Source of the DNA: Solirubrobacterales bacterium
GTDB taxonomy: Bacteria > Actinomycetota > Thermoleophilia > Solirubrobacterales > Solirubrobacteraceae
Direction of reading: 5' to 3'
NCBI GenBank assembly: GCA_019240015.1
Contig: JAFAZB010000232.1
Coordinates: 1-13,090 of the forward strand
Length of the DNA: 13,090 nt
In this document: one piece after another, positions 1 to 6,660 of the stretch
Numbering within the stretch: position 1 is the stretch's first letter
How the letters are laid out: the number at the start of each line of letters is the position of its first letter
Notes under the pieces: model-generated
Databases searched by the model: none
What the model was told of the DNA's origin: nothing
The model's input: only the letters and a program-made list of their open reading frames with translations
Position numbers and translations under genes: made by a program

Positions 1-193
1 GCAGATGCACGGCGGCGCCGATCGGCCGCATCACCACCGCCGCGACCAGATCGCTGGAGATCGCCGTCGACGGGGTGACCCCGAACAGCAGGATCAGCAT
101 CGGCGTCATCAGCGCCCCGCCGCCCGCCCCGGTCATCCCGACCAGGAGCCCGATGATCGCGCTGCCAAGGATGATGTAGGGGTCGATGTGCAC
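1..193 (-). CDS. TauE/SafE-family membrane permease, N-terminal fragment (cut by the window edge)
   Basis: Reading the minus strand from a GTG at 193 gives 64 codons with no stop before the window edge. The protein starts VHIDPYIILGSAIIGLLVG and continues MTGAGGGALMTPMLILLFGV, then TPSTAISSDLVAAVVMRPIG. A first membrane helix running into a Gly-rich G-x-GGG stretch, Pro-rich turn and second helix is the typical N-terminal half-repeat of the TauE/SafE (sulfite exporter, DUF81) family, whose members move sulfite, sulfoacetate or related small anions; the substrate cannot be told here. The GTG at 193 is the only usable start: going upstream in frame there is no ATG, GTG or TTG before a TAG at 229-227. 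It is divergent from the phosphofructokinase gene, with only 65 bases between the two start codons. A 9-bp inverted repeat sits immediately upstream of the start. Most of the protein lies outside the window. Confidence 0.8.
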   Translation of the reverse strand, partial: MHIDPYIILGSAIIGLLVGMTGAGGGALMTPMLILLFGVTPSTAISSDLVAAVVMRPIGAAVHL

Positions 194-195
194 GC

Positions 196-216
196 GCGCA
201 CTCTGCCAGAGTGCGC
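196..216. promoter_or_regulatory. 9-bp inverted repeat between divergent genes, abutting the minus-strand start codon
   Basis: Arms GCGCACTCT (196-204) and AGAGTGCGC (208-216) are perfect reverse complements separated by GCC. The repeat lies in the 65-base gap between the divergent TauE-like and phosphofructokinase starts. It could be a dimeric operator or, in the minus-strand transcript, a hairpin ending two bases before the GUG start codon, where it would hinder initiation. The repeat is seen directly; the role is inference. Confidence 0.45.
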
Positions 217-244
217 CGGGCGTCAGCTACCCACGCCCCGGCCT

Positions 245-250
245 TAGGAT
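245..250 (+). promoter_or_regulatory. possible -10 element for the phosphofructokinase gene
   Basis: TAGGAT fits the actinobacterial -10 pattern TAnnnT. It ends 8 bases before the GTG at 259, so transcription could begin at or very near the start codon and give a leaderless message. The same stretch (TTAGGA, 244-249) could instead act as a weak ribosome-binding site. No convincing -35 hexamer is visible upstream. Weak call made from sequence alone. Confidence 0.25.
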
Positions 251-258
251 TCAGCGCC

Positions 259-1287
259 GTGCGGATCGGCGTGCTCACCGGGGGTGGCGACTGTCCGGGT
301 CTCAACGCGGTGATCCGCGCGGTGGTGCGCAAGGCGGTCGACGCCTATGACGATCAGCTGCTGGGCTTCGAGGACGGCTGGCGTGGGGTGCTCGAAGGCT
401 CCTTCCGGGAGCTCACGATCGAGTCCACGCGCGGGATCCTGCCGCGGGGCGGCACGATCCTGGGCAGCTCTCGCACCAACCCCTACAAGCGCGAGGACGG
501 CGCGCAGCTGGTCCAGGAGACGCTCGCGCGCCACGAGCTCGATGGCCTGATCGCGATCGGCGGCGAGGACACGCTGGGCGCGGCCAGCCGGCTGCACGCG
601 GACGGCGTCAACGTGATCGGGGTGCCGAAGACGATCGACAACGACCTCGGGGCGACCGACGTGACGTTCGGTTTCGACACCGCGCTGCACGTCGCGACCG
701 AGGCGATCGACCGCCTGCACACCACGGCCGAGAGCCACAACCGGATCCTGGTGGTCGAGGTGATGGGGCGCAACGCCGGCTGGATCGCGCTGCACTCCGG
801 GCTGGCCGGGGGGGCGGACGTGATCCTGATCCCCGAGCAGCCGTTCGACATCGACGAGGTGTGCGGGCTGATCCGCCGCCGCCACGCGCGTGGTCGCTAC
901 TTCTCGATCGTGGTGGCGGCCGAGGGCGCGACGCCCAAGGAGGGCACGATGGCCGTCTCCGCGGGCGAGCTCGATGAGTTCGGGCACCCGAGGCTGGGCG
1001 GCATCGGCCAGCAGCTGGAGCGCGAGATCGAGCGCCGAACGGGCTTCGAGACCCGCGCCACGGTGCTCGGCCACGTGCAGCGGGGCGGAACCCCGACCGC
1101 GTTCGACCGGGTGCTGGCGACCCGGCTGGGCCTCGCGGCGATCGATGCCGCACACGAGCAGCAGTGGGGCATGATGGCGGCGCTGCACAACACGCAGATC
1201 GAGCTGGTGGCGCTGGCGGACGCGGTCGCCGAGGTGCGCCGGGTGCCGCTCGAGGAGTACCGCCGCTACGGGGTCCTGTTCGGGTGA
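259..1287 (+). CDS. pfp: 6-phosphofructokinase, probable pyrophosphate-dependent (PPi-PFK) type
   Basis: Interconverts fructose-6-P and fructose-1,6-bisphosphate in the cytoplasm. The 342-residue protein opens MRIGVLTGGGDCPGLNAVIR, the classic PFK N-terminus; the GTG at 259 is chosen because it puts this motif at residue 1, as in mycobacterial PfkA. Other family marks are PRGGTILGSSRTNP (62-75), GVPKTIDNDLGATDVTFG (from 121, catalytic Asp127) and EVMGRNAGWIA. The numbering matches E. coli PfkA exactly. Position 104, Gly in ATP enzymes, is Asp (GGEDT, codon 568-570), and position 124 is Lys (codon 628-630). Asp104 with Lys124 is the established signature of PPi-dependent PFKs such as that of Amycolatopsis methanolica, so a reversible PPi enzyme is the better prediction, although group III also has ATP-using members. 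It is separated from the pentose phosphate operon by a palindrome-rich gap, so it may be its own transcription unit. The symbol pfkA would apply if the enzyme uses ATP. Confidence 0.95.
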   Translation: MRIGVLTGGGDCPGLNAVIRAVVRKAVDAYDDQLLGFEDGWRGVLEGSFRELTIESTRGILPRGGTILGSSRTNPYKREDGAQLVQETLARHELDGLIAIGGEDTLGAASRLHADGVNVIGVPKTIDNDLGATDVTFGFDTALHVATEAIDRLHTTAESHNRILVVEVMGRNAGWIALHSGLAGGADVILIPEQPFDIDEVCGLIRRRHARGRYFSIVVAAEGATPKEGTMAVSAGELDEFGHPRLGGIGQQLEREIERRTGFETRATVLGHVQRGGTPTAFDRVLATRLGLAAIDAAHEQQWGMMAALHNTQIELVALADAVAEVRRVPLEEYRRYGVLFG

Positions 1288-1311
1288 GGGGTCGGCGCAT
1301 GCGCCGACCCC
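1288..1311. repeat. 24-bp perfect palindrome directly after the PFK stop codon
   Basis: The half-site GGGGTCGGCGCA (1288-1299) is followed without spacer by its exact reverse complement (1300-1311). It begins on the base after the stop codon, so it could fold in RNA as a strong GC hairpin and work as a terminator or 3'-end stabiliser. No U-run follows, so it is not a canonical intrinsic terminator. It shares the central core CGCATGCG with the next palindrome. Confidence 0.75.
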
Positions 1312-1337
1312 CGGCGGCGCGCATGCGCGCCGCCGGG
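1310..1337. repeat. 28-bp perfect palindrome, tandem with the previous one
   Basis: Half-site CCCGGCGGCGCGCA (1310-1323) is followed by its exact reverse complement (1324-1337). It overlaps the preceding palindrome by two bases and has the same centre, CGCATGCG. Two adjacent palindromes with the same core in 50 bases point to a selected structure, such as paired hairpins or a protein-binding repeat, beyond chance in GC-rich DNA. Function unknown. Confidence 0.75.
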
Positions 1338-1417
1338 CCGGGCCTCCAGCGCGGCCCGCTCGGCGTCCGGCCTCGCTTTGACGGGCCGCGCTGGAGTCGT
1401 CCGGCTACGGCCCGGCC
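1336..1417. repeat. large interrupted inverted repeat (possible REP/MITE-like element)
   Basis: Inner arms CTCCAGCGCGGCCCG (1344-1358) and CGGGCCGCGCTGGAG (1382-1396) pair perfectly over 15 bp around a 23-base loop. Outer arms GGCCGGGCC (1336-1344) and GGCCCGGCC (1409-1417) pair over 9 bp. A 12-base stretch (1397-1408) bulges on the right side. CGTCCGGC occurs once in the loop and once in this bulge. The structure abuts the two palindromes to the left, so 1288-1417 is nearly all inverted repeat. It could be a dispersed intergenic palindromic element or a structured 3'/5' region; no second copy is seen in this window. Confidence 0.6.
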
Positions 1418-1419
1418 TC

Positions 1420-1425
1420 TATGCT
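1420..1425 (+). promoter_or_regulatory. possible -10 element for the tal-pgi operon
   Basis: TATGCT fits TAnnnT and lies in the only clearly AT-richer patch of the gap (about 1418-1442). Transcription would start near 1432, about 28 bases before the GTG at 1460. A TTGACG hexamer at 1378-1383 lies in the hairpin loop and is too far upstream to pair with this -10 box. Weak call. Confidence 0.25.
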
Positions 1426-1459
1426 CTCTATTAGTGGCTTCGTCAGCTCGCACCGCTCC

Positions 1460-4186
1460 GTGACGACCGGCACCGCCACGACGCCGAACCCGCGGCTACT
1501 GGCGTTGACCGAGGCAGGGGTGAGCGTGTGGCTCGACCAGATCCGCCGCACGCTGGTGGAGGGCGGCGAGCTGGCGCGGATGGTGGCCGAGGAGTCGCTG
1601 CGCGGCGTGACCGCCAACCCGTCGATCTTCGAGAAGGCGATCCTCGGCTCGAGTGACTACGACGGGGATCTTGCGGCGATGGCGCGCGAGCAGCTCGATG
1701 CGCGTGCGATCTACGACCGGATCGCGGTGCGCGACGTGCAGCTGGCCGCCGACGTGCTGGCCGAGGTCCACCGCGAGTCAAACGGTCGCGATGGATTCGT
1801 CTCGCTGGAGGTCGCGCCCGAGATCGCCCACGACAGCGAGCGCACGATCGAGGCGGCACGCAGCTACTGGCAGGCGCTCAAGCGGGCCAACGTGATGATC
1901 AAGATCCCGGGCACGCCCGAAGGGGTGGCCGCGATCGAGCAGGCGATCTACGAGGGCATCAACGTCAACGTCACGCTGCTGTTCGCGGTCTCGGCGTACG
2001 AGGCCGTGGCGGAGGCGTATCTGCGCGGCCTGGAGCGCCGTCAAGCCGAAGGCAAGCCGCTCGACGTCAACTCGGTGGCCAGCTTCTTCGTCTCGCGCGT
2101 GGACACCAACGTCGACCGCAAGCTCGAGCAGCTGGGAGCGACGGAGCTGGCCGGGCGCGCTGCGCTGGCCAACGCCCGGGCCGCCTACCGTCGCTTCAAG
2201 GAGATCTTCTCCGGCCCCCGCTGGGAGGGGCTGCGCCATGCCGGCGGCGCGGTCCAGCGACCGCTGTGGGCGTCGACCGGCGTCAAGAACCCCCACTACC
2301 CGGACACTATGTACGTCGACGGGCTGGTCGGGGCGCATACCGTCAACACGATGCCGATGGCCACGCTGCACGCGGTCGCCGATCACGCGCACCTCAGCGG
2401 GCCGACGGCCGAGCACGACCCCAGCGCCGACCTCGAGGCGCTGGCGGGGGCCGGGATCGACCTCGACGCGGTCACCGATGAGCTGTTGGTAGACGGCGTC
2501 CACCAGTTCGAGGAGGCCATGAACCGGCTGCTGGCCGGGATCGAGGAGCGCCGCGCGGCGGTGGTGACCGGCAAGCCACAGACGATCGAGGCCAAGCTGC
2601 CGAGCGAGCTGGCGCAGCCGATCGGCGAGCGCGTCGAGCTGGCGATGCGCGAGCGGGTGGCGCAACGGGTGTGGCGGCGCGATCCCTCGCTGTGGGGCGG
2701 GCCCGGGGTCCCGGAGATCGAGGACCGCCTCGGCTGGCTGACCGTCTCCGAGGCGATGCTCGAGCACGCTTCGCAGCTGCGCGAGTTCGCCCAGCGCTGC
2801 CGTGAAGACGGGTTCACGGACGCGGTGCTGCTGGGAATGGGCGGGTCCTCGCTCGGCCCCGAGGTGCTGCGGCGCTCATTCGGGCGAGTGCCCGACGGGC
2901 TGGCACTGCAGGTGCTCGATTCGACCCATCCCGACGTGGTGCTGTCGGTGAAGGAGTCGGTCGACCTCGAGCGGACCGTGTTCATCGTTTCGTCGAAGTC
3001 GGGTGGGACGATCGAGACGCTTTCGCACTATCACTACTTCCGCCAGTACGCCGAGCCGCGCCAGTTCGTGGTGGTGACCGATCCCGGCAGCCCGCTCGAG
3101 CGGCTGGCCGCCGACGACGGGCTCCGGCACTGCTTCCGCAACCCGCCGGACATCGGCGGGCGCTACTCGGTGCTGTCGCTGTTCGGCCTGGTCCCGGCGG
3201 CGCTGATGGGGATCAACATCGAAGCGCTGCTGCACCGCTGCCAGGTGGCCGAGCAGAACTGCGCCCACTACGACTCGAGCGAGTCCAACTCCGGTCTGTG
3301 GCTCGGCGCCACGGTCGGAGAGCTGTCGCGCCGGGGGCGCGACAAGCTGACCTTCGTGGTGGCGCCGCCGATCGACAGCTTTGGCCTGTGGGTCGAGCAG
3401 CTGGTCGCGGAGTCGACCGGCAAGCACGGACGCGGAATCCTGCCGGTCGCCGACGAGCCGCTCGGAGACCCCGGGGAGTACGGCGAGGACCGGGTGTTCG
3501 CCTACCTGCGCGACGGCGACCACGCCGACCCCACGCTCGATGACGCCGTCGCGAGGCTCGCCGACGGCGGCCACCCAACGCTCACGCTGCCCGCGCACGG
3601 GCCGGTGGATCTGGGGCGGATCTTCTTCCTGGCGGAGTTCGCGGTCGCGGTCGCGGGCTGGGCGCTCGAGATCAACCCGTTCGACCAGCCCAACGTCCAG
3701 GAAGCCAAGGACAACACCAAGCGGGTGCTCGACTCCGGGTCGATCCCGGAGCTGGAGCCCGCCGGCGACGAGCAGCTGCGGGCGCTGCTGGCCGACGCCC
3801 GGCCTCCGCACTACGTGGCGATCATGGGCTACCTGCCGTTCTCCGACGAGCTCGACGCCGCGGTGGCGCAGCTGCGCGCGACGATCCGCGCGGCCACCGG
3901 GGTCGCGACGACGTTCGGCTACGGGCCGCGCTTCCTGCACTCCACCGGCCAGCTGCACAAAGGCGGCCCCCCGACAGGGCGCTTCCTGCAGCTGGTCGGG
4001 ATGCCCCAGCGCGACGCCGAGATCCCCGGCGCCGGGTACTCGTTCGGGACGCTGATCGCCGCCCAGGCGGCCGGCGACCTGGAGACGCTGCGGTCGCATG
4101 GGCTGCCCGCCGAGCGGGTCGCGCTCGAGGGCGACCCGGTGACGGCGGTGCGGGCGTTGACAGAGCGGATCACCGCAATCATCTAG
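1460..4186 (+). CDS. tal-pgi: bifunctional transaldolase / glucose-6-phosphate isomerase (fusion protein)
   Basis: One 908-residue frame carries two enzymes. Residues about 1-370 are transaldolase: LLALTEAGVSVWLDQIRR, GVTANPSIF (49-57), MIKIPGTPEG with the Schiff-base lysine at 148, FVSRVDTNVDR and VNTMPMATLHAVADH. From about 375 on it is phosphoglucose isomerase: LGMGGSSLG (458-466), SSKSGGT (511-517), DIGGRYS (564-570, with the catalytic-type Arg568), INPFDQPNVQEAK (738-750) and LHSTGQLHKGG (His827). Such fusions are known in cyanobacteria, Gluconobacter and some actinobacteria. Transaldolase makes fructose-6-P, which the second domain turns into glucose-6-P for Zwf, so the fusion suits a cyclic oxidative pentose phosphate pathway. 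The GTG at 1460 gives MTTGTATTPNPRLLAL, matching mycobacterial Tal N-termini; an in-frame ATG at 1421 would add 13 unconserved residues. Neither start has a good ribosome-binding site. First gene of the operon; its stop codon overlaps the ribosome-binding site of gnd. Confidence 0.95.
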   Translation: MTTGTATTPNPRLLALTEAGVSVWLDQIRRTLVEGGELARMVAEESLRGVTANPSIFEKAILGSSDYDGDLAAMAREQLDARAIYDRIAVRDVQLAADVLAEVHRESNGRDGFVSLEVAPEIAHDSERTIEAARSYWQALKRANVMIKIPGTPEGVAAIEQAIYEGINVNVTLLFAVSAYEAVAEAYLRGLERRQAEGKPLDVNSVASFFVSRVDTNVDRKLEQLGATELAGRAALANARAAYRRFKEIFSGPRWEGLRHAGGAVQRPLWASTGVKNPHYPDTMYVDGLVGAHTVNTMPMATLHAVADHAHLSGPTAEHDPSADLEALAGAGIDLDAVTDELLVDGVHQFEEAMNRLLAGIEERRAAVVTGKPQTIEAKLPSELAQPIGERVELAMRERVAQRVWRRDPSLWGGPGVPEIEDRLGWLTVSEAMLEHASQLREFAQRCREDGFTDAVLLGMGGSSLGPEVLRRSFGRVPDGLALQVLDSTHPDVVLSVKESVDLERTVFIVSSKSGGTIETLSHYHYFRQYAEPRQFVVVTDPGSPLERLAADDGLRHCFRNPPDIGGRYSVLSLFGLVPAALMGINIEALLHRCQVAEQNCAHYDSSESNSGLWLGATVGELSRRGRDKLTFVVAPPIDSFGLWVEQLVAESTGKHGRGILPVADEPLGDPGEYGEDRVFAYLRDGDHADPTLDDAVARLADGGHPTLTLPAHGPVDLGRIFFLAEFAVAVAGWALEINPFDQPNVQEAKDNTKRVLDSGSIPELEPAGDEQLRALLADARPPHYVAIMGYLPFSDELDAAVAQLRATIRAATGVATTFGYGPRFLHSTGQLHKGGPPTGRFLQLVGMPQRDAEIPGAGYSFGTLIAAQAAGDLETLRSHGLPAERVALEGDPVTAVRALTERITAII

Positions 4187-4190
4187 GAGG
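4185..4190 (+). promoter_or_regulatory. strong ribosome-binding site of gnd, overlapping the tal-pgi stop codon
   Basis: A perfect AGGAGG shares bases 4185-4186 with the TAG stop (4184-4186) and sits 6 bases before the ATG at 4197. It fixes the gnd start and suggests translational coupling between the two genes. Confidence 0.8.
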
Positions 4191-4196
4191 CTAAAG

Positions 4197-5105
4197 ATGC
4201 AGATCGGCTTCGTCGGCTTGGGCAGGATGGGCGGCAACATGGTCCACCGCATCAAGCGGGACTCAGACCACGAAGTGGTGGCATTCGACTTCAGCGCCGA
4301 CGCGGTCAAGGCGGCCGAGGCGCAGGGCGCGGCCGGGGCGGGATCGCTGAAAGAGCTGGTGGAGCAGCTGACGCCTCCCCGCGCGGTCTGGATCATGGTC
4401 CCGGCGGGCGATCCGACCCAGCAGACGATCGAGTCGCTGCTCGGGTTGCTCGGTCAGGGCGACATGATCGCCGATGGGGGGAACTCCAAGTGGACCGAGT
4501 CGATCGCGCGTCACGCCCAGTGCGCCGCGCAAGGAGTGGAGTTCGTCGACGTCGGCACCAGCGGCGGCGTCTGGGGGCTGGAGGTCGGCTACTGCATGAT
4601 GGTCGGCGGCGACGAAGCGGCGGTCGCCCGCCTGGCCCCGATCCTCGACGTGCTGGCGCCCCCCGACGGCTGGGACCGGATGGGCGGTCCCGGCGCGGGG
4701 CACTACGTGAAGATGGTCCACAACGGGATCGAGTACTCGCTGATGCAGGGCTACGCGGAGGGGTTCGAGCTGCTGCACAAGTCCGAATACGGACTCGACG
4801 TCGAGCAGATCGCAAAGCTGTGGGGCCACGCCTCGGTGATCCGCTCCTGGCTGCTGGAGCTGGCGGCGCGGGCGTTCGAAGCAGACGGCGCCGATCTGCA
4901 CGCGCTGGAGGGCTATGTCGAGGATTCCGGGGAGGGCCGCTGGACGCTCGCCTCGGGGATCGACCACGACGTGCCGATGCCGGCTCTGAGCGCGGCGCTG
5001 TTCGCGCGCTTCGCTTCGCGCGGGAACGGGGACTATTCAGCCCGCATGCTGGCGGCGTTGCGCAACCAGTTCGGCGGGCATGCGGTCAAGGCGGCACCGA
5101 AATGA
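4197..5105 (+). CDS. gnd: 6-phosphogluconate dehydrogenase, decarboxylating, short (about 300-aa) form
   Basis: Oxidises and decarboxylates 6-phosphogluconate to ribulose-5-P and CO2. The protein has 302 residues, against about 470 for E. coli Gnd, and belongs to the short GntZ/YqeC-like group. Visible marks are the Rossmann loop GLGRMG (7-12), IADGGNSKW, GTSGGVWG (120-127), and the active site HYVKMVHNGIEY (169-180) with Lys172 and Glu179. The second beta strand ends VVAFDFS with Asp31, where NADP enzymes have an Asn-Arg-Ser/Thr type sequence. An acidic residue here generally favours NAD, so this step probably yields NADH; this is inferred, not tested. The ATG is set by a perfect AGGAGG 6 bases upstream. 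The gene lies between tal-pgi and zwf, as expected for the oxidative branch. It ends 13 bases before the zwf start. Confidence 0.94.
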   Translation: MQIGFVGLGRMGGNMVHRIKRDSDHEVVAFDFSADAVKAAEAQGAAGAGSLKELVEQLTPPRAVWIMVPAGDPTQQTIESLLGLLGQGDMIADGGNSKWTESIARHAQCAAQGVEFVDVGTSGGVWGLEVGYCMMVGGDEAAVARLAPILDVLAPPDGWDRMGGPGAGHYVKMVHNGIEYSLMQGYAEGFELLHKSEYGLDVEQIAKLWGHASVIRSWLLELAARAFEADGADLHALEGYVEDSGEGRWTLASGIDHDVPMPALSAALFARFASRGNGDYSARMLAALRNQFGGHAVKAAPK

Positions 5106-5118
5106 GGACCACGTGCAG

Positions 5119-6660
5119 ATGAGCGCCACAGCGACCGGCGAGAGCGCCGAGAACCCGCTCGTCGCGGGGCTCGAGCGCCTCCCCGTGCATCCCACCTCGC
5201 TGGTGATCTTCGGCGGCACCGGGGACCTGGCGCATCGCAAGCTGCTGCCCGCGCTGTACAACCTCGCGCACGAAGGTGCGCTGCCCGAGCGCTTCGAGAT
5301 GATCGGCGTGGCCCGCCGCGAGAAGGAGGACGAGGCCTTCCAGGACATGGCACGCGAGTCGATCGAGCGCTACTCCCGCACGAAGCCCGATCCGGACGTG
5401 CTCGAGGGGCTGCTCTCGGACATGCGCTACGTCCCGGGCGCGTTCGACGACGACGAGGTCTATGCCGAGCTCGAGCGGACGCTGAAGCAGTTCGACGAGC
5501 AGGCCGGCGAGCAGCTCGACCGGGTCTTCTACCTCTCGACCGCTCCCCAGTTCTTCCCCGTGATCGCCGGCAAGCTCGGCGAGGCCGGGTTGAACCGGGC
5601 CGAGCAGGCCGAGGTCAGGATTGTGATCGAGAAACCGTTCGGTTACGACCTGGCCTCCGCCCGGTCGCTCAACACCGAGGTGCTGGGGGTGTTCGAGGAG
5701 TCGCAGGTGTTCAGGATCGACCACTACCTCGGCAAGGAGACGGTCCAGAACCTGATGGCGCTGCGGTTCGCAAACGCGCTGTTTGAGCCGGTGTGGAACC
5801 GCAACTTCATCGACAACGTGCAGATCACCGCCGCCGAGGACATCGGGATCGAGGGGCGCGCCGGCTACTACGAGGGGGCCGGGGCGCTGCGCGACCTGGT
5901 CCAGAATCACATGCTGCAGCTGCTGGCCCTGCTGACGATGGAGCCCCCGGCGGCGTTCGAGGCCAACCGGCTGCGCGACGAGAAGCTGAAGGTGCTCGAG
6001 GCGATCGTCCCGCCGGCTCCCGAGGAGGTGGGCGCGATGGCCGTCCGGGCCCAGTACGCACCCGGCGTCTCGGGCGGCTCTGAAGTCCCGGGCTATCGGG
6101 AGGAGGAAGGGGTGGCGGCCGACTCCCGCACCGAGACCTACGCGGCACTTCGGCTGCACGTCTCCAACTGGCGCTGGGCCGGGGTGCCGTTCTACCTGCG
6201 CACCGGCAAGCGCCTGGCGCGCAAGGTGACCGAGATCGCGGTGACGCTCAAGCCGGTGCCGCACCTCGCGTTCCAGAGCTCGGGGTCTGTCGGCGTGCAG
6301 TGCAACCAGATCGTGCTGACGGTGCAGCCGGACGAGGGCGTGTCGGTTTCCTTGGGGGCCAAGATTCCCGGTCCTCGGATGCGGATCCGTCCCGTCAACA
6401 TGGAGTTCCGCTACGGCACCTCGTTCATGTCCCAGTCGCCCGAGGCCTACGAGCGGTTGATCCTCGACGCGATGCGCGGCGACGCCACCCTGTTCACGCG
6501 CAACGACGAGATCGAGGCGCTGTGGGGGGTGATCGATCCGATCCTGACCGCGTGGCACGAGGACACCAGCTCGCCGATCCCGGAGTACCCCGCGGGCTCG
6601 GCCGGCCCCGCGCAGGCCGACCAGCTGCTCGACGGAGACCGGCATTGGCGGCGGCTGTGA
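5119..6660 (+). CDS. zwf: glucose-6-phosphate 1-dehydrogenase
   Basis: Catalyses glucose-6-P to 6-phosphogluconolactone, the entry step of the oxidative pentose phosphate pathway. The 513 residues are the normal length. The N-terminal Rossmann motif is FGGTGDLAHRKLLPALYNL (31-49), and the second strand ends IGVARRE with two arginines (66-67), compatible with NADP. The active-site signature RIDHYLGKE spans 199-207, followed by NLMALRFAN and, later, the family segment VQNHMLQLLALLTMEPP. The ATG at 5119 is preceded by GAGGA (5104-5108) at a 10-base distance; an in-frame GTG at 5113 is a possible alternative adding two residues. The stop overlaps the start of opcA by four bases, and OpcA is the known assembly/activation partner of this enzyme in actinobacteria and cyanobacteria. 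A pairing with an NAD-type Gnd would give one NADPH and one NADH per glucose-6-P. Confidence 0.97.
   Translation: MSATATGESAENPLVAGLERLPVHPTSLVIFGGTGDLAHRKLLPALYNLAHEGALPERFEMIGVARREKEDEAFQDMARESIERYSRTKPDPDVLEGLLSDMRYVPGAFDDDEVYAELERTLKQFDEQAGEQLDRVFYLSTAPQFFPVIAGKLGEAGLNRAEQAEVRIVIEKPFGYDLASARSLNTEVLGVFEESQVFRIDHYLGKETVQNLMALRFANALFEPVWNRNFIDNVQITAAEDIGIEGRAGYYEGAGALRDLVQNHMLQLLALLTMEPPAAFEANRLRDEKLKVLEAIVPPAPEEVGAMAVRAQYAPGVSGGSEVPGYREEEGVAADSRTETYAALRLHVSNWRWAGVPFYLRTGKRLARKVTEIAVTLKPVPHLAFQSSGSVGVQCNQIVLTVQPDEGVSVSLGAKIPGPRMRIRPVNMEFRYGTSFMSQSPEAYERLILDAMRGDATLFTRNDEIEALWGVIDPILTAWHEDTSSPIPEYPAGSAGPAQADQLLDGDRHWRRL

Noticed and set aside
5..247. 80-codon plus-strand frame at the left edge
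   Set aside because: It is antisense to the TauE-like fragment, which has a convincing membrane sequence; the plus-strand product is His/Arg/Asp-rich with no family resemblance.
211..258. Upstream ATG at 211 as the PFK start
   Set aside because: It would add 16 unconserved residues before MRIGVLTGGGDCPG, and the ATG lies within the inverted repeat. The GTG at 259 matches family N-termini.
1288..1337. CRISPR array
   Set aside because: The repeats are adjacent palindromes of different lengths without unique spacers, so they do not form a repeat-spacer pattern.
2876..4396. 506-codon open frame on the minus strand opposite the isomerase half of tal-pgi
   Set aside because: It lies opposite strongly conserved enzyme motifs, has low-complexity Arg/Gly/His/Pro-rich composition and no domain. 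Long antisense frames are expected at this GC content.
6300..6656. Longer opcA frame beginning inside zwf
   Set aside because: The extra 119 codons overlap the well-conserved end of zwf and read as Arg/Gly/Asp-rich noise; the GTGA overlap at 6657 is the natural start.
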